From Vigna angularis (taxonomy: Eukaryota; Streptophyta; Magnoliopsida; Fabales; Fabaceae): 64,000 bases of DNA. The translations under genes were made by a program, and so were the position numbers. Location of the stretch: NCBI RefSeq assembly GCF_016808095.1, contig NC_068971.1, forward strand, positions 1,798,001-1,862,000. Direction: 5' to 3'. Shown piece by piece: positions 1 to 11,545 of the stretch. The stretch's first letter is position 1. Each line of letters starts with the position of its first letter. The notes below the pieces were generated by a model that saw only the letters and a program-made list of their open reading frames with translations, was not told the DNA's origin and did not search any database.

Positions 1-547
1 AGCTTGTTGTTTACATCAATATTAGATAACCTTTTTCTTTGCCCCCTGCTTTTAAGTTGCAGCTTATTTTTCCCTCATCGTGCTTGTTATGTTGTAACTT
101 GAAATTTTATATTTTCCAAATTGTGCAATTAAATATGTTTCAGACTATTTTCTAGCAGTTGATATATCCTGGCATCTTTTTTGCACCTAACTGGGTTATA
201 TGAGATATAATTTTCTGTTGTGATATACTTGATTAAATGGATGAAAATTACTGTGGCATTTTGTAAAAGCAAAAGAAACTCATATTAGAAGTAAAAAAAA
301 TTGCAAAATTGTTTAGAATATGCTGAACCCTTCGGAATGTTGATTAAAATAATCTCTGACTTAATGATATTATAAAGATGAGCTTCCCCTGAAACCTTCG
401 AGAACTTTCTTCCTTAACCATATATAGCATATATTGCATCCTGCCATTGAGCTTCTGATTTTGGAGAGAGTAAGAGTTTCCAGTTGGAGTTATCTCATAG
501 CTGGAAATATTTTAACTGTTAACCTGTTTGATGATTCCTTTGTGCAG
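1..547 (+). other. Intron 5' of the last PP2C exon
   Basis: AT-rich sequence without a supported coding segment. It ends in a pyrimidine-containing stretch and an AG acceptor at 546-547 directly before an open phosphatase reading frame. The earlier exons of that gene lie outside the window to the left. Confidence 0.6.
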
Positions 548-793
548 ATTTGGGATGTTTTATCAAATGAAGAAGTCGTGGACATTGTAGCATCTGCTCC
601 ACGGTCTACTGCTGCTAGAGCACTGGTTGAGTCAGCTGTTCAGGCATGGAGGACAAAATATCCTTTTTGCAAGGTTGATGATTGTGCCGCGGTTTGCCTC
701 TTCTTTGATCCAGATACAGATTTCAAGTCAAATGATACCAAAGGCAAGTTGGTATCCGAGGCATCTGTTGACCAATCTGAGGATTTATCTTGA
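548..793 (+). CDS. Protein phosphatase 2C (PP2C), C-terminal exon, partial
   Basis: This is the last coding exon of a Mg/Mn-dependent serine/threonine phosphatase of the plant PP2C family. The exon opens after the AG at 546-547 in phase 0, reads IWDVLSNEEVVDIVASAP and ends at the TGA at 791-793. The segment IWDVLSNEEVVDIV and the metal-binding end motif KVDDCAAVCLF are typical of the last PP2C catalytic motifs. A short serine- and acid-rich tail of about 25 residues follows. The rest of the catalytic domain, including the first metal-binding motifs, is left of the window, so the subclade cannot be fixed. An open frame does extend upstream of 548 to an ATG at 434, but that part has no family similarity and is read as intron. 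Confidence 0.85.
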   Translation: MWDVLSNEEVVDIVASAPRSTAARALVESAVQAWRTKYPFCKVDDCAAVCLFFDPDTDFKSNDTKGKLVSEASVDQSEDLS

Positions 794-2002
794 TGAAAAG
801 GGAATTGGAACGGAAGCTGAAAAACAGCTCCAATAGCACAAGTTTTGTACCGTGTCTCTCCCAAGCCTTGCTGGTTTTATTGAGAAGGTTTGGAAAATTG
901 TGCTGCAAAAGTCAAAAGAGAAAGGATCATTATTTTGATGATTTTTCGGTAGTTTTCTGCCAGTATTCTTTTCATTATTTATCTTTCATTTCCTTCGACA
1001 GCATTTGAGGGGCGAAAGAGGGGGGCTTATATATAAATATATTTCATATCTGGAGGAAAAGGGGTACCGGGCTATTTTTTTGCTGGAGGTCATTTTCCTT
1101 CTCTGTATATTTGGTAGATTTGGAGTTTTTGTAAATCCAAGTCATTAGATTCATATTATATAGTCTGTTCAATCTGTCGTTTTTCATTTTGCCTCATTCT
1201 TAGGATGTTTCATATTTCCAATTTAGTCAGTGAAAACATGAGAACTGAATAGAATTGGATTATTTCATATGGACCTTTTTGAGTCAGGTTTTTGTACCTC
1301 CATGTTGGGTTGCTGTCAGAGATTAATGATATTTTCCAGTGTGATTCTATTGTGTTGAAAAAATATGTTGTGAAGAAAATTTGTCTTTGATGTATACAAA
1401 AGCAAAACTGTATTTACCTTATGATTTTGATTTATCTTTTTACACGACTTTAACAAGATGGAAGGAATGTTTTTGTCATACAAGGCTTGCTCTATTTTTT
1501 TCGGTAAAGCCATGCACTGTCTTCGGGGGATTGTATTTATAGTTTAAGATTTTTTAATTAGGATATGTCTAAAACATAAAATTTATGTATGAATTTTGAA
1601 TACTATTAGAGTTATAAAAGTACCCATTTTTTAATTTTGAAAATATTAATAACCTGTTTTATTCAAAGTGAGTTACATAAGATTCGATAAAAATGAAGAG
1701 ATAGGAATTAAGTGAAGATGATTTACACGTTGGAGACTTAGGGCATTTTTTATAATACTTTTAAATATTTTATTTACTATTTATTAGTTTAAAATTCATA
1801 AGAAATTATAATTTTTGAGTAGTGGATGGGAGAGATTCATTTAATAGTAGTAGATCAGAAAATTGTATTTTAGTGAATTAGAAAAAGTGTAGAAAAGAAT
1901 GTTACAAAAGGTTTTAAAAGTCATCTACTCTCGAATAATTTAAATAAAAAGCACTTTTCTATGAGGAAAGAAACCAGATTTTAAAGATGTATTTGAGAAT
2001 AG
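794..2002. other. PP2C 3' region and AT-rich spacer
   Basis: Likely 3' UTR of the phosphatase for the first few hundred bases, then AT-rich spacer. I see no further coding segment. A short sequence at 1853-1915 recurs at 3757-3815 (annotated separately). Confidence 0.5.
1853..1915 (+). repeat. Direct repeat, left copy (flanks LRR pseudogene)
   Basis: About 60 bp containing AAAATTGTATTTTAGTGAA and GTAGAAAAGA. A closely similar copy lies at 3757-3815. The two copies lie on either side of the LRR pseudogene in the same orientation. Confidence 0.6.
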
Positions 2003-2792
2003 ACACATGTCATAAAGATTCCAGCTTCAATAGGAAACCTTAGGAATTTAGAAACGCTAGATGTAAGATACAAAGAGACTGTCTCGAGTGAAATTTGGAA
2101 GCTAAAGCGACTGAGACATGTTTATTTGAGAGGGGGAGATGAGGTACCAGAAGTAGATAGAGAGAGAAAGGTGAATCTTCAAACTCTGTGGTTAAGGGCT
2201 TTTGACAGACGAATGGTGTTCATGCTGAACAGGGACATGCTTATCGATGACATATTTCCAAGATTGAGAAAGCTTGTTTTGCACTATCCATTTCATCGTC
2301 CTTCCCACGAACAATTACTAAGCAATCTCCATAGCCTAAAAATAATTGACTTTCTAGAACTTCCACCTCACAAAAATGACTTTCCATATCATCTCACCAA
2401 GATAACCTGGAAACAAATACGTGTGGGCACTGACTTCTCTTTGTTCAGTACTGTACGATGGCTTACCAACCTTCAAATTTTGAAAATAGGAAGGCAATGC
2501 TCTGAGGTTTTGTTGGACCTTAATGTTGGTGCAGGAGAGTTCCCACAACTTCAAGTGTTTGAGATTGAGAGGAATGAAAGTGAGAAGCTGGAGATTAGAC
2601 GAATGTGCAATGCCAAATCTTCAACATCTTCTCATTGAAGCCTGTGAATACTTGAACGATCTTCCTCAACGACTCTGGTCCTTAGCTACCTTACGACAAG
2701 TGCATGCTCTGTTGCCCTCTGAAACATTGGCGAACAACCTTCAACATGTGAAATTGACGACTGCTTGTAAGCTCATAATCTCTCGTTGTTAA
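2003..2792 (+). pseudogene. Truncated CNL LRR region, frameshifted
   Basis: This is a broken relative of the LRR part of the CNL gene at 7216-9846. Homology begins abruptly near 2015 with IPASIGNLRNLETLDV and EIWKLKRLRHVYLRGG, matching residues near the start of the intact gene's LRR. There is no CC or NB-ARC sequence upstream; a TAG at 2000-2002 precedes the open frame. The frame from 2003 runs to about 2561. A single extra base there, compared with the intact gene, shifts the rest (MKVRSWRLDECAMPNLQHLL) into the third frame, which ends at 2790-2792. The first frame itself stops at 2638 after a short nonsense tail. It probably arose by partial tandem duplication and decay. It could give an LRR-only transcript, but nothing in the sequence supports that. 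Confidence 0.85.
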
Positions 2793-5700
2793 TCATATGT
2801 GATATGAAGTTAGACCCCAATGTCACCTCGTTTACATGTTTATTTATGTTGTTTTCTATAGTGTTTTTTGGTTCTTATTATGTCTGTTACAGTGCTTTGA
2901 TGACCTTTTCTCATTCATTTATCTGATATATCTCTTTGGTTTCTTTTTCGTTTGAGAACAGTTTCTGAAAAAAATTTATTCTGGATCGGTGAGACTACAT
3001 TTTAACTCTATATTTAAAAAAAAAATCCGTTACTAGACAACATTGTATGGATTCCATGTCACACTTAATAATATTCGTGCTCTGGAGATTGAGTCAGTTG
3101 TTGAATCATTGAAGAAAAAATTAGTTTTTTTTTTTTAAATATGATGAGTGGGTTTTGTTTGCTTCATATGAATATAATAGCCTCCAACGTAGCTATAGGC
3201 ATGGTTTCTATTATGTAGCTGTTTTGGGGCGTGGGGTCATAAGGTCAAATTCAATATTGAAGATGGTTGAGTAGCATTGTAGTAGATTTGGCCGAACACT
3301 ATAAATGACTACACAGGATCAAATGAGCTACTAAGGAGATTGGCCGAGCTGTTGGGAAGCTTGATTACGTTTTGTTCTTTTCATCCAAAATATGTAAAAA
3401 GATACTTGTAGAAAACACTCTAATGCTTAAGTCAGTTAAATGACCGTTTCGAATGGTTAAAAATATATATTGTGTGCATTGTGTTCAAAGTTATATTGAG
3501 TCTTTTATTAATAATAGTTGTAATGACCCTTTACATTTCGCCGAACTAATAACAACCTAATCCAACTTTAATTTGCATTAGAAGTTTAATGAATCATTAC
3601 TACTGATAATCTAATTAACCATTACATGTATGTTTTAAAAGAATATATTATGTGAATAACTAGATGAGCAATACAATTATTTTTTTTTGGTTAATTGATA
3701 AGTATTATTAGTATCTAACACTATCCGGTGTATTAATCCATATGTCAAGTTGATTAGAAAATTGTATTTTAGTGAACTAGAAAAACTGTAGAAAAGATTG
3801 TTAAAGAAGGTGGTTCCAACATATTGTTGAGGGGATAACAGATATTTCGATTTCAAGTAGACAATTATTCAGCCAATTTATCTTCCTATGAGCTTATTCT
3901 TATTCCTATCTCTCTACCACCATAAATCCTACATAAGGTATTTTTATACTTCTCCATATACTCTATATTTAAACTCTAAGATATCCTTCCCTCCTCTTCT
4001 TTCTATGTTTAAATATTCTATCCTTAACTTCCAATTTCAGCTCTAAATATTCTATCTTTTAACACTTTTATTCCTTTTCCCCTCCATTTGCTTTTCTCTT
4101 TAAATCGTTATATTAACATATGATTTTTATATTTTACAATGTAAGTTGTCTATTTAGGATACATAATAAATTAGGATACATAATAAATTAGCAAAATCAA
4201 AATGTAATAATAATAATATGCGTTTTAAAACCAGTCTTAAAAAGACATAAATATTGGCAAATGCCAAACTCCAAGTAAGATTTATCATTACAAAAATATT
4301 GTCAACGACAAAAATAATGTGAAATATATTTTTTTAGTGATATAAATCATTATTAAAACACTTAATAACTAAAAATTGTTTATATTTTTATTGAAATCTA
4401 ATTAAATTAACCACAAAATAGTTTTATTTTAAAAGTAAATTTTCTTCTAATTGTTTTACTCACTTTGATTGTCGAGGAAAATATGTCCTTACAAAACGAA
4501 TATATTATTTAAAATAAATTAATTACCTAATAAGTGATTATGTAGTTGTTACATGTATTTGGTATTTCTTTTTCTACTTCTGAGAATTAACTATTAGGTA
4601 ATTCCTTTTGCAAATGTTAGAGTAGATAACTTGTAGGTGTCTCTCCCAACTAAAAAAACTATAATGAATATCTAGTAAAATATTTTTTCTAATATAATTA
4701 AAAATATTTAAATTTATAATATACTTAAAATTTAATTAAACCTATTAAATAAGATAGCTTCAACTTTAGTACTAATATTATCTAAATTAAATAGATATGA
4801 ATTTAATCACATTTAAATCCAAAAATAAAATAAAATCATTTTGATGCAATATTAATAAAGGCTGATATACTTCCCTAAAGTTATTTGCAACATGTAGAAA
4901 AGGAATTGCCTAATTATTAAGTTATGTTTCTTTAACATAACATGTAAGCATATCTCCTCCACAAGTAAGAATCACTTCCTTCTCTATTTATACATGTTTG
5001 TTCTTCAGTTCTGCATTAATTTTGTTCACATTTTCCATTTTAATCCGTAAGAACACGAGAACTGGAAGTGTTTGTTTGGCGTATGATTTGGAATCAGGTT
5101 TATGTTGCATCGACTTGTATTATGTTATTGAGAAACTTTTAAATCTATGGTGACTTTAAAGTATGATTATTATGTTGTATATTTTGTAGGCACATCCATA
5201 ACATTGGAATCTTTGGAAGGATATGGAGTTTGAAGCTTGCTAGAAGAAAACGAATTTTAAGGTAGGTAGGTATGACATGCATATATAAAAATTTATTATA
5301 CCATTACGTAACTTGAGTTTTGTTGCCCTAATGTTACTTGAATCGGCAAAGGAGGTAGAGCATTGTTTATGCACAAAAAGTGAAGAAGTGAAGAAGGTGA
5401 AACTCGACCACTGTATCTAAGAGGTAAGTTCACTGTTATTTCATATCTAATATGCTATTATGAGCTCATTTTATATAAGTAATGATTTGTAAAGTTCATC
5501 ATAAAGTAATGATTTAAGAACTAAACTAATGTTTGAGAATGATGAAAACTGTAAAAGTTGTGTGAACAAAATTGTTGTGTAAACAAAAGTGTATGTTTAC
5601 TTGTGAAGGAACAATTTTTAGATTATGGACCAAAACACTCAAAAGATTACATTACAAATTTGAGATATGAACTGTATAGATTAGTGAAACTAAAAGTAAA

Positions 5701-5846
5701 TATTAGTTAGTGATTCTAGAAGTTAGGAAAAACATTAGAAATTTGTCTGCCAAAAATTTTAATTAGGGTAAATGGCTTAATAAGGATTTTAACCTTCAAT
5801 TATATAAAAATAAACATCATTTAATTTTTTTTGTAGTGTTATATAT
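2793..5846. other. AT-rich intergenic spacer
   Basis: No coding segment or recognisable element with clear ends. The copy of the 1853-1915 repeat lies inside it at 3757-3815. Many A/T runs, with no strong promoter signal visible. Confidence 0.5.
3757..3815 (+). repeat. Direct repeat, right copy
   Basis: Second copy of the sequence at 1853-1915, with a few substitutions, 1.9 kb downstream and in the same orientation. Confidence 0.6.
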
Positions 5847-6134
5847 AGGGTTAAATATGTTTTTAGTCCATAAACTAGTGGTCGTTTCTGGTTTTCGTCC
5901 TTCTTTCAAAATAAGGTACAATTTGGTTCTTATTCTTTTCGAAAAGTTCGTTTTAGTCCTCAAAACTTTGGTTTTAGTCCTTATTTTGTTGACTAAATGA
6001 GGACTTAACGGTCTTAGTTTTCGAGGATTAAAACGAATGTTTCGAAAAGAATGAGGACCAAATTGTATCTTATTTTAAGAGAGGGACGAAAATCAGAAAC
6101 GACCAATAATTTATGAACTAAAAACATATTTAAC

Positions 6135-6137
<3 letters not shown>
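5847..6137. repeat. 291-bp foldback (long inverted repeat) element
   Basis: The left arm starts AGGGTTAAATATGTTTTTAG and the right arm ends in its near reverse complement, CATATTTAACCCT. The two arms pair along almost the whole length, meeting near 5992. It is a foldback or MITE-like element that would transcribe into a long hairpin. Target duplication is hard to judge because the flanks are TA-rich on both sides. The same arm start recurs at the right edge of the window (63971). Such AGGGTTAAATATG repeats are, as far as I know, common in legume genomes. Confidence 0.8.
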
Positions 6138-6223
<86 letters not shown>

Positions 6224-6228
6224 CACAC
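6138..6228. repeat. (TA)n(AC)n microsatellite
   Basis: An uninterrupted TA run from 6138 to about 6213, then a short AC run to 6228. It abuts the right end of the foldback element. Confidence 0.95.
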
Positions 6229-6239
6229 GATAATCACAA

Positions 6240-6605
6240 GATCTGTGTGTAGAAAACAATGTTAAACAATTTGTTAAAATTTTGTTTGGTAGTAATTAAG
6301 AAGAGTAAAACATGAGAGAAAAATTATATCTTTTGGACTATAGGATATGATAATTCAAGTAGCTTTTTAGTTGAAACTAACTTACAAAGTGATCCAATTA
6401 TTCCCTAAACCCTAAACATCACAATTTAAATAGCTTTTCTTTTTATTAAGGTTGTTTATACCTATGGTTGAGATGTTTAATTAATTGTAATAGTAAAATA
6501 GATAATTTTTTGTGTATAATATCTTATTTTTAAAAGTTATGCAATAGTCATAATATCCTTAAAAATATAATAGATAAACTAATTCAAGTGTATGTAAATA
6601 TTAAA
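6240..6605 (+). repeat. CNL 5'-flank segment, copy 1
   Basis: About 365 bp upstream of the CNL gene that recurs with substitutions and small indels at 11150-11545. Shared landmarks include AATTAAGAAGAGTAAAA, TCAAGTAGCTTTT and ACTTACAAAGTG. This points to a former tandem duplication covering the NLR promoter side. Confidence 0.7.
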
Positions 6606-7215
6606 ATTTTTGTAAGTATTATTACTATTATATTTTTTATAATTTACTGCTATTGTATGAAAGCAAATAAAAAAAATTAATGAATGACCAAACTTATTGA
6701 AAGATACATTGACACCCCTTCTTAAAAGGTGTACTGTAAAATGGATTTTAAATAAACTGGCATGATAATCACAGTTTAAACATTACATCATAGGAAAAAT
6801 ATTATACTTTAATATTATGGCGTTTCCTTAAGTTCTTTTTTCATGTCTAAAAGTAACAATTATGTTAAATAGTTTATAATTTGGTAAAGATGTTATTGAT
6901 TTCGTTATTAACCAAGCTTTATTTAAATTTGTATAATTTAATATAATATTAAACAAAATAAGGCAAGATCAAGTTTTCAAATAACTCTGGATAACCTAAA
7001 CAATGAGTCTACGAAACATAGTGATCAAGAATTCATCATTATTGTATTTTTCGTCTTCTCTCTTTGCATGTTAAAGAGATAGTTTCAAAGGTATAAATCA
7101 CAAACCCACATATTGAGAATAAGAATGTTTTTCATAAATGTAAAAAATGGATATTACTTATTACTCCCTGTTGTAAATTGACGAATGCTCGTACTCAGAT
7201 ACAGAGATAACAAAA

Positions 7216-9846
7216 ATGGCAGACAGTGTTGTTGGCTTCCTGGTGCAGAGGTTGTCACAACTACTTGAAAGTGAAATAAAGCTCCTTTCTGGTGTGGAAG
7301 AGAAAATAAAGTCCTTGAGTAATGAATTGAAGTTCATGAATAAATTCATCAAGAGCTCAGAGGGGAAGTACAAAGATGCAGTGGTGAAAGAAGTGGTGAC
7401 GCAAATAAGAGATGTCGCCCACCAAGCAGAAGATGTGGTGGACACTTACATTCTCAACATCGCCAAACACAAACGTAGAAACAAACTGTGTCGGTTATTC
7501 CACCTCAAAGAAAAACTCGTTGTGCCCCATGAAGTCGATGCTGAGATAGAGAAGATCAGGAGTCGTATCGTTGATATTTATGAAAACCAGAAGAGGTATG
7601 GCATCAAAGAAGGTGAATTCCAAAGCAAAGAAGCAGTTGCAACAGAATGGTGCCGCAAAAGGAGGATGGATGTTGAGGAAGAAGATGTGGTAGGCTTAGT
7701 GAATGAGACCAACATTGTCATCCAACAACTCCAAAAAGATGATGTGTGTCTTAATGTTGCTTCTATAGTCGGAATGGGAGGATTGGGTAAAACCACTCTT
7801 GCCCGTAAGATCTATAACAAGGACAATGTGAAGAGGATATTTCCTTGTCGTGCATGGGGTAACGTGTCTAACGATTACAGGCCCAAGGAGCTTTTCCAAA
7901 GTCTCCTAAGGAGCTTAAATCTTTCTGGATTTGAAAATTTAAGCGAGGAGGGTCTGAAGGAGGAGGTAGCCAAAGGGTTGAAGGAGAAGAAATATTTGAT
8001 AGTGCTTGATGACATATGGGAAACACGGGTATGGGATGATATAAAAGGAGCCTTTCCAGATGACAACAAAGGTAGCAGAGTATTGATCACAAGTCGTGAA
8101 ATGTCTGTTGCACGCTATGCAGGAACCCCTTCTCCATACCAACTTCCTTTCCTCACCCAAGATCAAAGTTGGGAACTATTTTGTAAGAAGGTGTTTCGAG
8201 GTGAAGAATGCCCCTCCGAGTTAGAGCCTTTGGGTAGATCCATTGTCAAAGCAACTTGTGGGGGTTTACCACTTGCCGTTGTGATCTTAGGTGGACTCTT
8301 TGCAAAGAAGGAGAAGTCACAAAGAGAGTGGTCGAGAATGAAGAAGATGAGTTGGAATTCTACTGCGGACAAGAGTGAAGTGATGGATATACTAAGGCTC
8401 AGTTACGACAACTTGCCTCCAACATTAAAACCCTGTTTTCTATATTTTGGAATCTATCCTGAAGACCACGAGATCAGTGCAAGAGAAGTGATCCGATTGT
8501 GGGGAGCAGAAGGGTTCTTACAATCACAAGAAAACGCAGAACCCGAAGAAGTAGGTGATTTTTACTTGGACGAGCTGGTGGATCGAAGCTTAGTGCAAGT
8601 GACTCGTAGGAGGACTGATGGGGGTGTTAAGATATGTCAGGTTCATGATGTTCTTCGTGATTTCTGTATATCAGAGAGAAAATCTTGCAAGTTTATGGAT
8701 GTTTGCAGAGAGTCCAATATTGACACCTGGAGTGATACCAATCCCCGTAGATTGTCCTTGCAGTGGCAAAGGGATTCTAATATTTCTGCTATGTCATTTG
8801 ACAAATCAATGCCAAGCACTCGTTCTGTGTTCATTTTTACTTGGAGGCTTCATTATGTGAATGATTTGGTGAAAAGGTTGATGTTAGCTAGGGTTATTCA
8901 TGGTTTTGATTCACCATTGGATCCCTACCATTTGAAGAGGATGATTCATTTAAGATACTTGAAAATAATAGTCGCAAGTCTTCCAGCTTGTGTATGCAAC
9001 CTATGGAATTTAGAAACACTAGATGTAAACTACGAATACACAGCGTCCAGTAAAATTTGGAAGCTGAAACGATTGAGACGTCTTTACTTGAGAAGGGGAG
9101 AGTGTCCAGTCTTGCCTGAAGGAACTAGAATGGAGAATCTCCAAAGCCTTTGGTTGTGCGGTCGGAGTTCAGCAATTAAGTCCCTGATCAACAATGGCAC
9201 GTTTCCTAGGTTGGTAAAATTAGTTTTGTCACCTTTTTCTGAGGGTGGTAATGAAGTAGACCTTTTATCAAGTGTACACCGCCTAAATCATCTTGGTAGT
9301 CTAAAAATAAATAAGATTCCAAAACTTTCATCAGACAAGAATGTGCTTCCATCAAAACTTACCAAGATAACCTTTAGAAACTTTTTGAATTGGTCTTTCA
9401 TGAAGACACTAGGTCAGCTTCCTAACCTTCAAATTTTGAAACTAGAAAAAACCAATATTTGGAAACGAGAAAATTTCTATGGATTTGGTGCAGTAGTAAA
9501 TAGGCAATTTTATGAAGACATAATGCCGGAAGATGAACCGCATAATCTTGATATTGGCAAGGGAGAGTTTAATGAACTTCAAGTGTTTCATTTGAAGGGC
9601 GTAGGGGTAAAGTCATGGAGATTAGAGGAAGGCGCAATGCCCCGTCTTCGGCATCTGCTCATTATAAAATGTCCTATTTTGTTTGAACTTCCCCAGCAGC
9701 TTTGGTCATTGGAAACCTTGCAACTTGTGCATATTGAGGGACCCTCCCAACAATTGGCTGGCAGCCTCCAAATTGTGGAGGTCAAGTACAATTGTAAAAT
9801 CAAATTGGAAAATGAGAACTTACTTAGCTCAGAGGAGGAGTATTGA
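7216..9846 (+). CDS. CC-NB-LRR disease resistance protein (CNL, RPP8/RPP13-like)
   Basis: An intracellular immune receptor of 876 aa in one exon. The N-terminal coiled coil carries an EDVID-type motif (EDVVDTY, about residue 72). The NB-ARC domain is complete: P-loop GMGGLGKTT (about 186-194), kinase-2 LIVLDDIW (261-268), RNBS-B GSRVLITSR (286-294), GLPL (350-354), RNBS-D CFLYFGIYPED (407-417) and an MHD-type motif VHD (476-478). About 12-14 degenerate leucine-rich repeats follow from about residue 560, with the typical end RLRHLLIIKCP and LPQQLWSLETL. The ATG at 7216 fits the family start (MADSVV). A possible TATA box lies at 7092-7098. No stop or frameshift is seen, so it looks functional. 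The NB domain acts as an ADP/ATP switch; the LRR gives recognition specificity, and the pathogen ligand cannot be inferred. Confidence 0.95.
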   Translation: MADSVVGFLVQRLSQLLESEIKLLSGVEEKIKSLSNELKFMNKFIKSSEGKYKDAVVKEVVTQIRDVAHQAEDVVDTYILNIAKHKRRNKLCRLFHLKEKLVVPHEVDAEIEKIRSRIVDIYENQKRYGIKEGEFQSKEAVATEWCRKRRMDVEEEDVVGLVNETNIVIQQLQKDDVCLNVASIVGMGGLGKTTLARKIYNKDNVKRIFPCRAWGNVSNDYRPKELFQSLLRSLNLSGFENLSEEGLKEEVAKGLKEKKYLIVLDDIWETRVWDDIKGAFPDDNKGSRVLITSREMSVARYAGTPSPYQLPFLTQDQSWELFCKKVFRGEECPSELEPLGRSIVKATCGGLPLAVVILGGLFAKKEKSQREWSRMKKMSWNSTADKSEVMDILRLSYDNLPPTLKPCFLYFGIYPEDHEISAREVIRLWGAEGFLQSQENAEPEEVGDFYLDELVDRSLVQVTRRRTDGGVKICQVHDVLRDFCISERKSCKFMDVCRESNIDTWSDTNPRRLSLQWQRDSNISAMSFDKSMPSTRSVFIFTWRLHYVNDLVKRLMLARVIHGFDSPLDPYHLKRMIHLRYLKIIVASLPACVCNLWNLETLDVNYEYTASSKIWKLKRLRRLYLRRGECPVLPEGTRMENLQSLWLCGRSSAIKSLINNGTFPRLVKLVLSPFSEGGNEVDLLSSVHRLNHLGSLKINKIPKLSSDKNVLPSKLTKITFRNFLNWSFMKTLGQLPNLQILKLEKTNIWKRENFYGFGAVVNRQFYEDIMPEDEPHNLDIGKGEFNELQVFHLKGVGVKSWRLEEGAMPRLRHLLIIKCPILFELPQQLWSLETLQLVHIEGPSQQLAGSLQIVEVKYNCKIKLENENLLSSEEEY

Positions 9847-11149
9847 TTTGATGCAAGTTAGTGGAAAATTATGACTTATTTGATTTATGAGATAAATAAA
9901 AAAAAAGTAGTCTATCACATTAATTATTTATATTATATTGTATTTTTTATATTTTTAGTTTGTAAGGTGCCTGATCACGTCTTTAAAATCAAGAATGAAA
10001 TAATTTTAATTTATTTACATATAATTGGTCATGAAAGTTAATCAGAGACAATACAAAAAAAAAATTAGTTGGTACGTAACCAACATATCAACATGATCAT
10101 CAGAGACAATACAACAGAATATCATTTTTCTCGAGTCTCTCTGTGTGTAGAGGAAAAGTTAGAAAGCAAGACAAAAAAATAAAGTTTCAAAAATAATACA
10201 TATAATTACGAAAAGAAAAAAAGAAAGAAACACTCAACTTTTTTTTCTTCACATGATAAAAGATTTGCATTAAAAATTTTTAATATGATGAATTATTTCA
10301 TAAATAGTACTATAATTAACGATATAATATATATCTATTCGTATTTATTTTATATATGAATAATGTTAAATTATATAATTAATGATTTTATTAACATTTA
10401 ATATTTTTATAATAATAAAATACTATCATCAAAATAACAAACAAATAAAATATTAATATTAAATAATATAATTTTTTATTTTATTTTTAGTCATTTCTCT
10501 TTATTGGAATAATTTAATTTTTTTCTCCTTCATTCTTTCCTAGTTCAAATAAAACATAGACTAAAATCATTTTTTTTTTGTCCTCAATTCGTTTGAATTA
10601 TTTAATTAGGTCCTATTTTTATTTCATACAATTAAGTTTTTCTATTTGTAAAATTAATCATTTTTATTATATTTGACATTAGCAACGTGTCAGATACGTA
10701 TTTTCAATTTGTTTAGTTATTATCATGTGACTATCATGTGTTAGTGTGACGGTGTTAATATCACTATTAATACCACTATTACAAGAATGCATTGTATTAA
10801 TTACCAAAAATTTGAATAAGAAAAAAGCTATTGAAGTGAGTGAGGTTGACTTTAAAATGATTTAAATTAAATAAAAAAAATTAGAGTGGATCAAAAATTA
10901 ATTTTTTTAGTCCTTTGATATTTTTAATTTCTTTTTTATTTTTTCTTATTTTACTTTCACATGTACATGAAACTTATTTTACTTTTTTATCTATTTATTT
11001 TATTTTTTGATTTATTTGTTATTTTTTATTTATTTTGTTGTATTTTAAAGAGTTATAGATTTAGATACATGTGAGTGAAATTAAAAGTAGCCATATAGTA
11101 GAAACAATTATCACCTTGCGAGTAAGATTCTTATATGATATGCACTAGA
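9847..11149. other. CNL 3' flank and AT-rich spacer
   Basis: A polyadenylation-like AATAAA lies near 9893, about 50 bp after the stop. The rest is AT-rich with no coding segment recognised. Confidence 0.5.
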
Positions 11150-11545
11150 ACAGTGTGGAAAACAGTTTTAAACAATTTGTGATGTGGTAAGGGAGCTTTA
11201 GAATTTTGGTTTTGGTACCAATTAAGAAGAGTAAAAGAAGAGAGAAATTATACCTTTTGGACTAGAGAATGTGATTATTCAAGTAGCTTTTCAGTTGAAA
11301 ACAACTTACAAAGTGCTCCAATTATTCTGTAACAAAAGGAAGTGACTTAGAATAATATAACAATTTAAGTAGATTTTCCTTTTCATTTTGGTTCTAATCC
11401 TTATTTTGGTTGCTAATTATGACCATGGTTAAGATGTTCAATTGATTGTCATAATAAAATAGGTAATTGTTTGTGTATAAAATCTTATTTTGAAAAGTCA
11501 CGTAAAACTAATAGAATAACTAATTCAAATGAATATAAATATTAA
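11150..11545 (+). repeat. CNL 5'-flank segment, copy 2 (orphan)
   Basis: Diverged copy of 6240-6605 in the same orientation. No NLR coding sequence follows: the next 600 bp to the protease gene hold nothing recognisable. It looks like the promoter-side remnant of a lost or deleted NLR copy. Confidence 0.7.

Noticed and set aside
434..547. Start of the phosphatase frame at ATG 434
   Set aside because: The sequence before 548 is not phosphatase-like, and a good AG acceptor at 546-547 precedes the conserved part.
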